Assembly (NCBI RefSeq): GCF_001921205.1
Contig: NZ_MSIE01000044.1
Location: forward strand, 48,914-112,913
Direction of reading: 5' to 3'
DNA from: Actinophytocola xanthii
GTDB lineage: Bacteria > Actinomycetota > Actinomycetes > Mycobacteriales > Pseudonocardiaceae
Length of the DNA stretch: 64,000 bases
The stretch's first letter is position 1; each line of letters starts with the position of its first letter. The notes under the pieces are model-generated. The model was not told where the DNA came from and made no database searches. It was given only the letters and a program-made list of their open reading frames with translations. Made by a program: the position numbers and the translations under genes. Below are positions 39,266 to 48,785 of the stretch, piece after piece.

Positions 39266-40644
39266 CCTCGCCCACCATCATCAACCGCGAGCGGGTGTCG
39301 CTGCGGGCCAGGGTCACCTGGCTCGTGGCGAGCTGTGTGGCCGGCGCCGTGGCGCTGGTCTCGCTCGGGGCCTACCTGACGGTGCGCGAGAACCTCTACA
39401 ACCAGGTCGACGCCTCGCTGGCCAGGAAGGCGTCGAACACGCTGGAGTCCCCGGTGTTCGACTCGGCCGGAACTCGCGTCCCCGCGGCGTTCTTCGCGCT
39501 GACCGACGTCGAGTTCGCGCTGATCAACTCGAACGGCCAGCCGACCCTGCCGGTTCCCGAGCTGCCCCCGATCGGTCGGAACGAGGTGGCCGTGGCCAGG
39601 GGCGAGCAGCGAAGCCACCTGCGTACCGACCAGAAAGCCGACGCCAGGGTGCTGGCCGTGGCCTACGACAACGGTGAGGCGCTGGTGCTCGCCCAGTCGC
39701 TGCGCCCGACCAAGGAGCAGCTCACCGACCTGTCGCTGGTGCTGTTCCTGATCGGCGGCGGCGGCGTCGCGCTGGCCGCGCTGGCCGGGACCGCCGTCGC
39801 CCGGACCGGGCTGCGGCCGGTGCAGCGGCTGACCCGCGCCACCGAGCGCGTCGCACAGACCGGGGACCTGCGCCCCATCCAGGTCGAGGGGGACGACGAG
39901 CTGGCTCGGTTGTCGCACAGCTTCAACGTCATGCTCGCGGCGGTGGCCGACGCGCAGGACCGGCAGCGGCAGCTCGTCGCCGATGCCGGACACGAGCTGC
40001 GCACGCCGCTGACCTCCTTGCGCACCAACCTCGAGCTGCTGCTGGCCGCCGAGAAGCCGAACACCCCTACGCTGTCCGAACAGGACAGAGCGGAGATCCA
40101 GGCCGACCTGCACGCCCAGCTCGACGAGCTGACCCAGCTGATCGGCGACCTGGTGGAGCTCGCCCGCGAGGACGGCGCGACCACCACCCGGGAACGGGTG
40201 GACATGGTCGAGGTGGTCGAGCAGGCGCTCGAACGAGCCAGGCGTCGCGCCGGCGACGTCCGTTTCGAGGTCGACCTGCAACCCTGGTTCCTGCTCGGCG
40301 ACCCGGCGGCACTGGAACGCGCGGTGCTCAACCTGGTGGACAACGCGGTGAAGTTCAGCCCGCCCGACGGCACGGTCCGCGTCGACCTGCGCCACGCGGG
40401 GCAGGGTTACGCCTTCCTCCAGGTCGCCGACGCCGGGCCGGGCATCAAGGACACGGACCTGCCCCACGTGTTCGACCGGTTCTACCGGTCCGACGAGGCG
40501 CGGACGCTGCCCGGGTCGGGGCTGGGCCTCGCGATCGTGAAGAGCGCGGTGGAACGGCACGGGGGAGCGGTATACGCGGGCCGCTCCGCCGACGGCGGCG
40601 CCCTGATGGCAATTCGCCTACCGGGTGTCCCGTCGACGAGCTGA
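39262..40644 (+). CDS. mprB: MprB-type sensor histidine kinase
   Basis: 460 residues from GTG 39262. TM1 ([20 protein letters not shown]), a ~125-residue extracytoplasmic domain with LADVEF-like and [17 protein letters not shown] segments, TM2 ([18 protein letters not shown]), HAMP, phospho-acceptor [20 protein letters not shown] box [34 protein letters not shown] and [18 protein letters not shown]. In mycobacteria MprB senses envelope stress, partly by interaction with DnaK and unfolded extracytoplasmic proteins. It pairs with MprA and acts with PepD. Confidence 0.93.
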   Translation: MTSPTIINRERVSLRARVTWLVASCVAGAVALVSLGAYLTVRENLYNQVDASLARKASNTLESPVFDSAGTRVPAAFFALTDVEFALINSNGQPTLPVPELPPIGRNEVAVARGEQRSHLRTDQKADARVLAVAYDNGEALVLAQSLRPTKEQLTDLSLVLFLIGGGGVALAALAGTAVARTGLRPVQRLTRATERVAQTGDLRPIQVEGDDELARLSHSFNVMLAAVADAQDRQRQLVADAGHELRTPLTSLRTNLELLLAAEKPNTPTLSEQDRAEIQADLHAQLDELTQLIGDLVELAREDGATTTRERVDMVEVVEQALERARRRAGDVRFEVDLQPWFLLGDPAALERAVLNLVDNAVKFSPPDGTVRVDLRHAGQGYAFLQVADAGPGIKDTDLPHVFDRFYRSDEARTLPGSGLGLAIVKSAVERHGGAVYAGRSADGGALMAIRLPGVPSTS

Positions 40645-40668
40645 ACTCATCGACTCCCCATAGGTTTG

Positions 40669-40685
40669 TCTCAGGCCGTTCTCAG
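40669..40685 (+). promoter_or_regulatory. MprA-box-like TCTCAG direct repeat upstream of pepD
   Basis: TCTCAG at 40669-40674 and 40680-40685, again 11 bases apart, identical in word and spacing to the pair before mprA. It lies about 25 bases before the pepD ATG, so pepD probably has its own MprA-controlled promoter besides read-through from mprAB. Confidence 0.6.
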
Positions 40686-40707
40686 GACCAGCACGCAAGG
40701 TGATGAC

Positions 40708-42225
40708 ATGACCGAGGACAACCGGGAACCGAAGCCCGAGGAGCCGGCGCGTCCGGAGCCCGCCGCGAGTCCGGCTCCGGGAGAGGGCCAGCTCGCCACG
40801 CCGCCGTCCGCCCCGTCCGGTGACAGCCGGCCGGCCGCGGAACCCCCGCCGTCGCCGGCGGGCCCGCCGGCCTCGGAACCATCGCCGTCGCAGGCAGCCC
40901 CGCCGGCCGCCGCGACTCCCGGAACCACGACGCCCTACAGCCCGCCGGCCGGGGCCTCGCCCTACCAGGCCGCCGGTGACCAAACCCCGCGGCGCGGCTT
41001 CGGTGTGCCGGGGGAGCGCGTGCTCTACGGCACGGCCGCCCCCCAAGCCGGCCTCGGGGGACCGCCGCCACCCGGTGGGTACCGCTACGGCGCTCCGCCG
41101 ATGGGTGTTCCGGGTCAGCCGCGCCCGACCGGCGTGGCCGAGAAGCCCCGTGGTCGCGCGGGTCTCGTTGCCGGGCTGGCCGTACTCGCGCTCCTCGTCG
41201 GCGGTGGTGCCGGCGCGGTCGGCGGCTACGTCGTGGCCGACAACGAGTCGAACGGGGCGGCCACCAGTGCTCTCGACCAGCCGAGGCCGGCCGAGCAGAC
41301 GGGCAACGCCCCCGCCGGGTCGGTGGAGGCCGTGGCCGAGAAGGTGCTGCCGAGCGTGGTGCAGTTGCAGGTGCGGGGACGGTCCTCGGCAGGGGAGGGT
41401 TCCGGCTTCGTGATCAGCTCGGACGGGCTTATCGTCACCAACAACCACGTCGTCGAGGCCGCCGCGGAGAACGGCCAGATCGTCGCGGTGTTCCACGACG
41501 GCAGCACCGCCTCGGCCGAGATCGTCGGGCGGGACCCGACGTCGGACGTCGCGGTGGTGCGGGCCGAGAAGTCCGGCCTGCCGGTCTCCGAGCTCGGCCG
41601 GTCCGACGACCTGCGCGTCGGGCAGGGCGTGGTGGCCTTCGGATCGCCGTTCGAGCTGTCCGGCACGGTCACCTCCGGCATCGTCAGCGCGTTGCAACGC
41701 CCGACGAGGGCCGGCGGCGAGGACGGCTCGCAGGCCACCGTGATGGACGCGATCCAGACCGACGCCGCGATCAACCCCGGCAACTCCGGCGGTCCGCTGG
41801 TGAACATGCAGGGCCAGGTGATCGGGATCAACTCGGCCATCTACAGCCCGACCGGCGGCGGTCAGGCACAGGGCGGCTCGGTCGGCATCGGGTTCGCCAT
41901 CCCGATCGACCAGGCGCGGCGCACCGCGGACGAGATCGTCAAGACCGGCAAGGCGACCCAGACGATCCTCGGCGTGACGGTGCGGGACAACGACGCGGGT
42001 GGTGCGCTGATCGTCGACGTCACCGCGAACGGCCCCGGCGCCAACGCCGGCCTGGCCGACGGCGACGTCGTGACCAAGCTCGACGAGCGGCGGATCGACA
42101 CCTCCGACGCGCTGGTCGCCGCGGTCCGCTCGCACAAGCCGGGTGACAAGGTTCGGCTCGAGTTGGACAACGGTTCGCGCACGGTTGAAGCGACACTTGC
42201 CGGACAGCCCGTCGAAACTGAATGA
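40708..42225 (+). CDS. pepD: PepD/HtrA-type membrane serine protease with PDZ domain
   Basis: 505 residues. A long Pro/Ala/Ser-rich cytoplasmic segment (~1-150), one transmembrane helix (GLVAGLAVLALLVGGGAGAV), then a trypsin-like domain with His in IVTNNHVVEAA, Asp in PTSDVAVVRAE and Ser in AAINPGNSGGPLVNMQ. A C-terminal PDZ domain follows (ILGVTVRDNDAGGALIVDV; ANAGLADGDVVTKLDERRID). AAGGTG precedes the ATG. HtrA proteases degrade or refold damaged envelope proteins; in mycobacteria PepD feeds back on MprAB signalling. Confidence 0.93.
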   Translation: MTEDNREPKPEEPARPEPAASPAPGEGQLATPPSAPSGDSRPAAEPPPSPAGPPASEPSPSQAAPPAAATPGTTTPYSPPAGASPYQAAGDQTPRRGFGVPGERVLYGTAAPQAGLGGPPPPGGYRYGAPPMGVPGQPRPTGVAEKPRGRAGLVAGLAVLALLVGGGAGAVGGYVVADNESNGAATSALDQPRPAEQTGNAPAGSVEAVAEKVLPSVVQLQVRGRSSAGEGSGFVISSDGLIVTNNHVVEAAAENGQIVAVFHDGSTASAEIVGRDPTSDVAVVRAEKSGLPVSELGRSDDLRVGQGVVAFGSPFELSGTVTSGIVSALQRPTRAGGEDGSQATVMDAIQTDAAINPGNSGGPLVNMQGQVIGINSAIYSPTGGGQAQGGSVGIGFAIPIDQARRTADEIVKTGKATQTILGVTVRDNDAGGALIVDVTANGPGANAGLADGDVVTKLDERRIDTSDALVAAVRSHKPGDKVRLELDNGSRTVEATLAGQPVETE

Positions 42226-42254
42226 TTGGCGTGGGTGCGAACCCACCGCGGACG

Positions 42255-42277
42255 CTCGGCCCCAGGACGGGGCCGAG
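42255..42277 (+). terminator. Hairpin downstream of pepD
   Basis: CTCGGCCCC (42255-42263) pairs perfectly with GGGGCCGAG (42269-42277) over a 5-base loop, 30 bases past the pepD stop. There is no T-tract, as is usual in GC-rich actinomycetes. Confidence 0.6.
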
Positions 42278-42332
42278 ACCAACCCCGGCTCGATGCCCCC
42301 GGGCCGGAAGAGCTCCTCGAGGGCTCTGCGGC

Positions 42333-42380
42333 GGCGCCGCACGCGGACGGTAAACCCCTCGCTCGCCCGCGTGCGGCGCC
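42333..42380. terminator. 14-bp perfect inverted repeat before the second OmpR-type system
   Basis: GGCGCCGCACGCGG (42333-42346) pairs exactly with 42367-42380 across 20 bases. It sits between the pepD terminator and the response regulator at 42449. It may be a second terminator, or a regulatory hairpin in the leader of that gene. Confidence 0.45.
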
Positions 42381-42448
42381 TTCCGCACGTCGTCTCCGCG
42401 CGGCCGCCCTGGCTGTGAACCATCTGCTGCCGACGAACTGGTGACGGA

Positions 42449-43141
42449 ATGAACCCGCAGGCACGGGTGCTGGTCGTGGACGACGACCTCACCGTTCGGG
42501 ACGTCGTGCGCCGTTACCTCGAACTGGCCGGGCACGAGGTGGCGCTCGCCGACACCGGTGAGGACGCGCTCGCCTGGATCGCCGGGAACGAGCCCGACCT
42601 GGTCGTGCTCGACCTGATGCTGCCCGGCATCGACGGGCTCGAGGTGTGCCGCCGACTGCGCCGGACCAGCGCGGTGCCGGTGGTGATGCTGACCGCGCTT
42701 GGCGAGGAGGAGGACCGGATCGCCGGTCTGCAGCTCGGTGCCGACGACTACGTGACCAAGCCGTTCAGCCCGCGGGAGCTGGCGTTGCGGGTCTCCTCGG
42801 TGTTGCGCCGCGCCGCCGCGACGACCTCGTTGCCGGACAAACCGCTGGTCGACGGCGACCTCCGGCTCGACACCGTGGCCCGCACGGCGACCTGGTGCGA
42901 TACCGAGCTGTCCCTGACCTCGCGCGAGTTCGACCTCCTCGCGTTTCTGCTTTCCCACCCGGGGCGGGCGTTCACCCGCGAGCAGCTGCTGGAACGGGTG
43001 TGGGGCTGGGACTTCGGCGACCAGTCGACCGTGACCGTCCACGTGCGACGGTTGCGGGAGAAGGTCGAGCGGGAGCCGGCGAAGCCGACCCGGATCGTGA
43101 CCGTGTGGGGGGTGGGGTACCGCTATGACACCCAGGCTTAG
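42449..43141 (+). CDS. OmpR-family response regulator
   Basis: 230 residues. Receiver: [20 protein letters not shown], Asp in [16 protein letters not shown], Thr in [13 protein letters not shown], Lys in [15 protein letters not shown]. Winged helix: [20 protein letters not shown] and [20 protein letters not shown]. It forms a two-component pair with the overlapping kinase gene. The regulon is unknown. Confidence 0.92.
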   Translation: MNPQARVLVVDDDLTVRDVVRRYLELAGHEVALADTGEDALAWIAGNEPDLVVLDLMLPGIDGLEVCRRLRRTSAVPVVMLTALGEEEDRIAGLQLGADDYVTKPFSPRELALRVSSVLRRAAATTSLPDKPLVDGDLRLDTVARTATWCDTELSLTSREFDLLAFLLSHPGRAFTREQLLERVWGWDFGDQSTVTVHVRRLREKVEREPAKPTRIVTVWGVGYRYDTQA

Positions 43142-44234
43142 CCAGATGATCGACCCGAGCGAGTCGCTCGGCCAGCTGGTCACCCACGCACTGCACATCC
43201 TGCCGGTGGCGCTCGCGCTGGTCCTGCCGGTCGTGGCCGTGGGCGCGGTCGTGCTGTACCGGGTCAGCCGGGGGTCGCTGGGCACCGCGATGACCGTGCT
43301 CGTGCTCGTCCCCGTCGTCGCGCTGATGGCCGGGGTGCTCGGGGTCAGCGGCTTCATGTTCAACGCGACGCTGGCCACGATGGCGCTGGTGTGTCTGCTG
43401 GTGGTGCTGGTGACGCTGCCGGTCGCGCTGCTGCTCGGGCACGCGCTCGCCCGCCGGAGCGTGTGGGAGCGCGAGGCGCGGGAGCGGGAGCGGGCCGCCG
43501 AGGCGTCGCGGCGCGAGTTGGTCGCCTGGATCAGCCACGACCTGCGGACGCCCCTGGCAGGGATCCAGGCGATGGCCGAGGCGCTCGCCGACGGTGTCGT
43601 GTGGGCACCCGACGAGGTCGCCGGCTATGCGGGCCGCATCGGTACGGAGACCCGGCGACTGTCCGGGATGGTCGACGACCTGTTCGAGCTGTCACGGATC
43701 ACCGCCGGTGCGCTACGGCTGACGATGGCCCAGGTGGCCCTGGGCGAGGTGGTGAGCGACGTGCTCGCCGCGCTGGCCCCGGTCGCACACCGCAAGCGGG
43801 TGCGGGTCCTCGCGGAGGCCGCGACGACCCCGGTCGTGCTCGGCAGCGACCCCGAGCTCGGCCGGGTCGTGCGCAACCTCGTGTCGAACGCGATCCGGCA
43901 CACGCCGCCGGACGGCACCGTGACCGTGCACCTGGACGTCGAGGGTCGCGACGCGGTGCTCGCGGTGGACGACGGGTGCGGCGGCATCCCGGACGGGGAG
44001 CTGGCCCGGGTGTTCGAGGTGGCCTTCCGCGGTTCGGCCGCCCGGACCCCGGGGCGGGACGGGGAGGAGCAGCCGGGCGGGGGACTCGGCCTGGCGATCG
44101 CCAGGGGGTTGGTCGAGGCGCACCGCGGCCGGATCGACGCGCGCAATTACGGCCCCGGCTGCCGGTTCGAGGTCCGCCTCCCGCTCGCCGCCCAGCTGGC
44201 CGTGGCCTCCGGTCACCTGCGGGAGACGAAGTAG
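43125..44234 (+). CDS. Sensor histidine kinase with two membrane helices and no large sensor domain
   Basis: 369 residues. Three hydrophobic stretches ([60 protein letters not shown]) leave almost no extracytoplasmic domain, so it may sense through the membrane or a partner. [20 protein letters not shown] (His), [33 protein letters not shown] and [18 protein letters not shown] are the catalytic boxes. It starts 17 bases inside the response regulator gene, and its 3' end overlaps the convergent muramidase gene by 22 bases. Confidence 0.9.
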   Translation: MTPRLSQMIDPSESLGQLVTHALHILPVALALVLPVVAVGAVVLYRVSRGSLGTAMTVLVLVPVVALMAGVLGVSGFMFNATLATMALVCLLVVLVTLPVALLLGHALARRSVWEREARERERAAEASRRELVAWISHDLRTPLAGIQAMAEALADGVVWAPDEVAGYAGRIGTETRRLSGMVDDLFELSRITAGALRLTMAQVALGEVVSDVLAALAPVAHRKRVRVLAEAATTPVVLGSDPELGRVVRNLVSNAIRHTPPDGTVTVHLDVEGRDAVLAVDDGCGGIPDGELARVFEVAFRGSAARTPGRDGEEQPGGGLGLAIARGLVEAHRGRIDARNYGPGCRFEVRLPLAAQLAVASGHLRETK

Positions 44235-46183
44235 CCGGCCACGTCGGCAATCAGGTGGACGGTGCCGGCGTTGGAGTACACCCAGACCGTCGAACCGGGG
44301 CCGACCGCCGTGGACACCAGGGTCGACGCGGTCTGCCGGGTGACCAGGTTCAGGTTCGACGAGCGCGGCCGGGCCGGCGTGGCCGAGGTACGCGCGTAGA
44401 CCGTCATGAAGGTGCCGGTGCTGGGCGAGACACCGGTCAGGTTGAGCACCGTGCCCGTGACGCCGAAGGCGGCCTGCCCCAGGGTGTTCAGCGCCAGTGC
44501 CTGGCCACCGCCGGACGCGGGGACCCAGGTCGGCCGACCGCCCCGGGTGTCGATCAACCGGCGCGGGGTGGTCGCGACGAACCGGGCCCCGCTGCCGGGT
44601 CGGTAGTAGCCGGCGACGTCGACGAGCAGGTGCACCGAGCCGGCGTGGTTGTACAGGTTGACCGACCGGCCCGCCCCCAGCCGCACGGTGACGAGGTTCG
44701 GCGTGGCCCTGCCGTCGGCGAGGTTGAGTGTCGACACCCGCGGGCGGGGACGCCCGGTGGGCCATGCCGTGACGAACGTCGGGCGTGCGGCGCCGACCCC
44801 GGTCACGGTCAACGTGACCGCGGTGGCGCCGGTGGGCACGACCGAGGACAGGTCGACCCGGCGGCTCGCTCCGGGACCGACCGCTCCGCCGGTCCTGCGG
44901 GTGTCCAGGACCCGGCGGGGTGTGTGTGCGGTGAACAGCGGTGTCGCGTCGGTGGCGTACCAGCCGGCCAGGTCGGCCAGGACGTGCGTTCCGCTCGCGC
45001 TGCTGAACAGCCGGAGTTTCCGCTCGCCGGTGAGCTGGACGGTCACCAGGTTGGGCCGGGTCTCGCCGGCGGCCAGGTTGAGGTTTGACACCGGCGGCCG
45101 GGGGGTGCCGTTGGGCCAGACGGTCAGGTAACCCGCACGGCTGGTCATCCCGGTGACGTTCAGCACGGCGGCCGTGGCCGTCCTGGGCAGCCGTCGGGAC
45201 AGGTCCAGCAGGACGGTTCCCCCGGCGCCGAGCGGGGTCCTGCTGCCGACACCGACGGCGTTGCGGGTGTCGAGCACGCGGACCGGGTCGACCGCGGTGT
45301 AGCCGGCCGAGGCCGACGACCGGACCGCGAGCGCACGAAGGGTGTTCTCGCCGCCGCGGACGATGTTCCCGTCGGTCAGCGCGGAGATGCCTGGCACGGT
45401 GGCACTGCTGGTGTGTTGCCAGATCGCGTAGGTCGGCCAGCCGGAGGGCATCCGCGGCTTGGCCGCATAGGAGGCGACCCAGAGCGGGTTGCCGCTGAAC
45501 GCCGAGGTGCCACCGGTGCAGTCCCGCCACCAGTAGGCGGCCGTGTAGATGATCGGCTGCACGCCGGTACGGCGCCGGACCTCGGCGAGGAAGTCCCTGA
45601 TCCAGGCGACCATCTGGCTCTTGCTGAGGCCGTAGCAGGCGTTGGTGCCGTCCCGGTCGGCGTAGGGGTTCCACTCGATGTCGAGCGCGGGCGGCAGCGT
45701 GCGGCCGTCCTGCTGGTAGCCGACGCGGTCGACGAAGTAGCCGGCCTGGGTCCTGCCGGAGGACACGTTGGGGATGGCGAAGTGGTAGGCGTAGGTGTAC
45801 ATGCCGGCGGTCCGCGCGCTGGACCGGTCGCCGGTGTAGTAGGGGTTCGTGTAGTAGTTGCCCTCGGACGCCTTCACCGCGGCGAACCGGTAGCCGGCGC
45901 CGGCGACGCCGCGCCAGTTGATCGCGGCACCCTTGGGGTGCTGGTGGCTGGCGACGTCGATCCCGCGCACGTGCGGTGTCGCCGCCCGTGGCGCCTCCTC
46001 GGCCGACCCCCTGGCCCGCTCCTGTTCCTGTGCCGCGTCGAGCTGCGGGCTGTGCGTGTTGTCGACGTTGTCCCGGACGACCCCGTTCACCACGATCGGG
46101 CCCTCGTCCGCCGCGGCCGCCGTCACCGGCACCGCTCCGACCACCAGCATTACAACGAGTGCGAACTTTCCCAGACTTTTCAT
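44213..46183 (-). CDS. Secreted GH25-type muramidase with three C-terminal VLDTR repeats
   Basis: 656 residues. Signal peptide ([18 protein letters not shown]). A glycoside hydrolase family 25-like lysozyme domain spans ~70-285: [39 protein letters not shown], the catalytic-type acidic motif [11 protein letters not shown], and [18 protein letters not shown] with a closing WQHTS. Three ~115-residue repeats follow, each opening P-x-R-(V/L)-(L/I)-D-T-R and ending in V-H-L-(L/I)-x-D-V/L-A-G-Y/W-Y. Such repeats occur in many secreted actinobacterial enzymes and presumably bind the wall or glycans. It should cleave peptidoglycan outside the membrane. Confidence 0.87.
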   Translation of the reverse strand: MKSLGKFALVVMLVVGAVPVTAAAADEGPIVVNGVVRDNVDNTHSPQLDAAQEQERARGSAEEAPRAATPHVRGIDVASHQHPKGAAINWRGVAGAGYRFAAVKASEGNYYTNPYYTGDRSSARTAGMYTYAYHFAIPNVSSGRTQAGYFVDRVGYQQDGRTLPPALDIEWNPYADRDGTNACYGLSKSQMVAWIRDFLAEVRRRTGVQPIIYTAAYWWRDCTGGTSAFSGNPLWVASYAAKPRMPSGWPTYAIWQHTSSATVPGISALTDGNIVRGGENTLRALAVRSSASAGYTAVDPVRVLDTRNAVGVGSRTPLGAGGTVLLDLSRRLPRTATAAVLNVTGMTSRAGYLTVWPNGTPRPPVSNLNLAAGETRPNLVTVQLTGERKLRLFSSASGTHVLADLAGWYATDATPLFTAHTPRRVLDTRRTGGAVGPGASRRVDLSSVVPTGATAVTLTVTGVGAARPTFVTAWPTGRPRPRVSTLNLADGRATPNLVTVRLGAGRSVNLYNHAGSVHLLVDVAGYYRPGSGARFVATTPRRLIDTRGGRPTWVPASGGGQALALNTLGQAAFGVTGTVLNLTGVSPSTGTFMTVYARTSATPARPRSSNLNLVTRQTASTLVSTAVGPGSTVWVYSNAGTVHLIADVAGYFVSRR

Positions 46184-46225
46184 CGAGATCGGTATCGGCT
46201 ACGCGACCGGACCACCTGAGTCGTT

Positions 46226-47233
46226 TCAGCCGGTCGGGCGACGTCCCACGAAGGAGTAGCCGAGAACACCCAGCGTGATCACCGCGATGCCGATCCAGGC
46301 CACCGCCCCCGGTGGCGCTGTCGACAGCACCAGGGGCTCGGCCAGCGCCACGAACATCACCTCGCCCGCCTGGGTCGCCTCCACCGCCGCGAGCCGCAGG
46401 GGGTTGTCCCGCACCCGACTGGTGGCCGCGAAGAACAGCGCGGTCGCGATCACCCCCGAGCTCAACGCGACGATTCCCGTGCTGGCGACCTGCGCGCCGT
46501 CGGGAAGCCCCGTCCGCGCCAGCCCGAGCGCCGAGAGCCCGATCCACCAGGGCAGGCTCGCGAGCGACAACGCCAACAGCCGCTGGAAGGTGTCCAGCCC
46601 GTCACCCGCGAGCTCCATCGACTTCCGGTTCCCGACCGGGTAGGCCACGGCCGCGACCAGCACTGCCGCGATCCCCACCAGAACCCCGGACCCCACGCCG
46701 CCCGGCGCCTGGACCACGGTCAGCCCGACCCCCGCGAGCACGACGGCCGAGAGCCCCAGGCCCGCCAGCGGAATCCGCCGCCGGTCCCGGTCCCGATACA
46801 ACAGCGGAGCCACGAGCATCCCGCACACGATCGTGACCTGCCACACCGAGGCGACGAGCCACCCGGGCGCGAACCCGGCCGCGAGGCAGATGGGCGCGTA
46901 GAAGAGCCCGAAACCCACGGTGCTCCACACCAGCCAGCGCCAGGGCGCGTCCCCCAACGCCCGAACCACGCCGCCCAGCCCGCCACGAACCGCGACGATC
47001 AGCGCGAACACCGGCAACGACATGAGGAAGCGGAGGGAGGCGCTCCACTCCCAGGGGCCGCCGCCGAGCGCCATCCCGTGGTTGACGACGAAGGAGACGG
47101 AGAAGAAGAGAGCGGACAGCAGCCCCAGGCCCATAGCCGCCGGCAGCCCGGCGAGAGCGGTGGCGGTGCGCGACCGGCCTGTGCGTGATCGGGCGGCCTC
47201 GAGGGTGAAGGGCGCGGTCAGCGGGATGGTCAC
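46226..47233 (-). CDS. DMT-superfamily membrane transporter (multidrug-efflux-like)
   Basis: About 335 residues from GTG 47233; TTG 47272 and ATG 47134 are alternatives and none has a clear ribosome site. Ten hydrophobic segments in two five-helix halves, such as GLGLLSALFFSVSFVVNHGM, LVWSTVGFGLFYAPICLAAG, VLVGIAAVLVAAVAYPVGN and IGIAVITLGVLGYSFVG. The halves resemble EamA/EmrE-like DMT exporters of the multidrug-resistance-efflux type. The substrate is unknown. A tandem repeat lies upstream. Confidence 0.82.
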   Translation of the reverse strand: MTIPLTAPFTLEAARSRTGRSRTATALAGLPAAMGLGLLSALFFSVSFVVNHGMALGGGPWEWSASLRFLMSLPVFALIVAVRGGLGGVVRALGDAPWRWLVWSTVGFGLFYAPICLAAGFAPGWLVASVWQVTIVCGMLVAPLLYRDRDRRRIPLAGLGLSAVVLAGVGLTVVQAPGGVGSGVLVGIAAVLVAAVAYPVGNRKSMELAGDGLDTFQRLLALSLASLPWWIGLSALGLARTGLPDGAQVASTGIVALSSGVIATALFFAATSRVRDNPLRLAAVEATQAGEVMFVALAEPLVLSTAPPGAVAWIGIAVITLGVLGYSFVGRRPTG

Positions 47234-47310
47234 CGCCGCATTCTGCTGCCCGACCCACGCCTCGACTCCCAACTGTCGTCCCCGTCACGGCGAGCCCGCT
47301 CACCCCGCTC

Positions 47311-47370
47311 GTCACGGTCGGTCCGGGTCACGGTCGGTCCGGGTCACGGTCGGTCCGGGTCACGGTCGGC
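47311..47370. repeat. Tandem 16-bp repeat, 3.75 copies
   Basis: GTCACGGTCGGTCCGG occurs three times back to back (47311-47358) with a further partial copy to 47370. It lies between the methionine aminopeptidase stop and the transporter gene on the minus strand. No function is evident; it is a place where length could vary. Confidence 0.85.
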
Positions 47371-47440
47371 TCCGCGTCCCGGTCGGCCTCGCCGTGCCGT
47401 CCCTGTTCGTCGGACCTGCGGATGCGAACGGCCTGACCAG

Positions 47441-48265
47441 CTAGGCGTCTTCAGTGGAGACGCGACGGGCGGAACCACCCCGTGCGGCGGGCTCCTCGGT
47501 GTCGCGCCGGGTGAGCACCAAGGGGGCGTCCTCGGTGATGGCGACGGTGTGCTCGGAGTGGGCGGTGCGTGAGCCGTCGGCCGAGCGGATGGTCCAGCCG
47601 TCGTCGTCGTAGACGATTCGGTCGGTCGTGCGGGCGAGCCACGGCTCGAGCGCGAGGGTCATGCCCGGTCGGAGTTTCAGCCCGCGGCCCGCGCGCCCCT
47701 TGTTCGGGACGTGGGGATCCTCGTGCATCGTGCGGCCGATGCCGTGGCCACCGAACTCGGTGTTGACCGGGTAGCCGTAGTCGCTGGCCACGGCCCAGAT
47801 CGCCGCCGAGATGTCGCCCAGCCGGTTGCCAGGGCGTGCCACCTCGATCGCCGCCTCCAACGCCTCCTCGGTGGCGCGGATGATCCGCAGGTCCTCCTCG
47901 GCGGCGTTCCCGACGATGATGGTGCGTGCCGAGTCGGCCACCCAGCCATCGATCCCGACCGCGAGGTCCGCGGTCAGCACGTCCCCGTCGCGCAGGACGT
48001 AGTCATGGGGGAGGCCGTGCAGGACGGCGTCGTTGACGGACAGGCAGATGACGTTGCGGAACGGGCCCTTGCCGAAGGACGGCGCGTAGTCCCAGTAGCA
48101 CGACTCCGCCCCACGGCGTTCGATCATGCCGCGCACGTGGCGTTCGAGGTCGAGGAGGTTGACCCCGACGTCGGCGAGCCGACCGACCTCGGAGAGCGCC
48201 TCGGCGACGAAACGGCCTGCCACGTGCATGCGCTCGATCTCGGCGGGCGTCTTCAGCTCGATCAC
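47441..48265 (-). CDS. map: Type I methionine aminopeptidase
   Basis: 274 residues from GTG 48265, with GTGAGG upstream. The longer open frame runs back over the divergent XRE gene and is rejected. The five metal ligands fall in GDVLTADLAVGIDGWVADSA (two Asp), GGHGIGRTMHEDPHV (His), MTLALEPWL (Glu) and SEHTVAITED (Glu). SCYWDYAPSFGKGPFRNVIC and VNDAVLHGLPHDY are family hallmarks. It removes N-terminal Met from new proteins. The divergent XRE gene and two operator boxes suggest that this copy is regulated, not constitutive. Confidence 0.93.
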   Translation of the reverse strand: MIELKTPAEIERMHVAGRFVAEALSEVGRLADVGVNLLDLERHVRGMIERRGAESCYWDYAPSFGKGPFRNVICLSVNDAVLHGLPHDYVLRDGDVLTADLAVGIDGWVADSARTIIVGNAAEEDLRIIRATEEALEAAIEVARPGNRLGDISAAIWAVASDYGYPVNTEFGGHGIGRTMHEDPHVPNKGRAGRGLKLRPGMTLALEPWLARTTDRIVYDDDGWTIRSADGSRTAHSEHTVAITEDAPLVLTRRDTEEPAARGGSARRVSTEDA

Positions 48266-48286
48266 GAACACCTCACGGAGAAGCTG

Positions 48287-48336
48287 CCGGTATAGTAATA
48301 CCGGAACCGTAACACTTGCCGGTATACTAATACCAG
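48287..48336. promoter_or_regulatory. Paired operators between map and the XRE gene
   Basis: CCGGTAT-AGTA-ATACCGG (48287-48304) is a perfect 7-bp-arm palindrome. CCGGTAT-ACTA-ATACCAG (48319-48336) repeats it with one mismatch, 32 bases away. TTGCCG (48316-48321) and TATTCT (48340-48345) form a promoter for the XRE gene overlapping the second box. The first box sits where the map promoter should be. Confidence 0.7.
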
Positions 48337-48351
48337 TCCTATTCTGGACGT

Positions 48352-48621
48352 ATGGTCCGCCAGCCGCTGACACCCGAGCAGATCGAAGCCGGCCGGCGCC
48401 TGGGCGCCCTGCTGCGCCACGCCCGAGGCGGGCGCGACCTCGCGGAGGTCGCGAACGCGGCGGGCATCTCCCCCGAGACCCTCCGCAAGATCGAGACCGG
48501 TCGGCTCCCGTCTCCTGGATTCGGCACGATCGTCTGCCTCGGTGAGGCACTCAACCTGCCGGTACAGGAGCTGGCGGCCACCTGGCGCGGCAGCTACCTG
48601 CCGCTGGAAGCCGTCTCGTAG
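48352..48621 (+). CDS. Small XRE-family HTH regulator paired with map
   Basis: 89 residues, a single helix-turn-helix domain: IEAGRRLGALLRHARGGRDL, AEVANAAGISPETLRKIETG and FGTIVCLGEALNLPVQEL. There is no effector domain. The ATG at 48352 follows a -10 element by only six bases with no ribosome site, so the mRNA is probably leaderless. It is divergent from the aminopeptidase, with two palindromes between them. It most likely represses itself and map. Confidence 0.87.
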   Translation: MVRQPLTPEQIEAGRRLGALLRHARGGRDLAEVANAAGISPETLRKIETGRLPSPGFGTIVCLGEALNLPVQELAATWRGSYLPLEAVS

Positions 48622-48785
48622 CCGCCGCTCCACGAGCGTGGGCAGGGTCCGCGGCAGGTAGCGAAGCCAGGCCTCCGCGCCTCCCGCCCCCCACGTCACC
48701 GAACCATCCGATACCCCCCGCCCCGCCCCGCGAGTTCGGCCACCTTCGGCCGACCCGCCACCGGGATCCGACTACGGTGACAGCC

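Noticed and set aside
47311..47370. CRISPR-like array
   Set aside because: The units are contiguous with no spacers and no cas genes are present.
48266..48550. 95-residue extension of methionine aminopeptidase
   Set aside because: Runs antisense through the XRE gene and both operators; GTG 48265 has a ribosome site and the correct family start.
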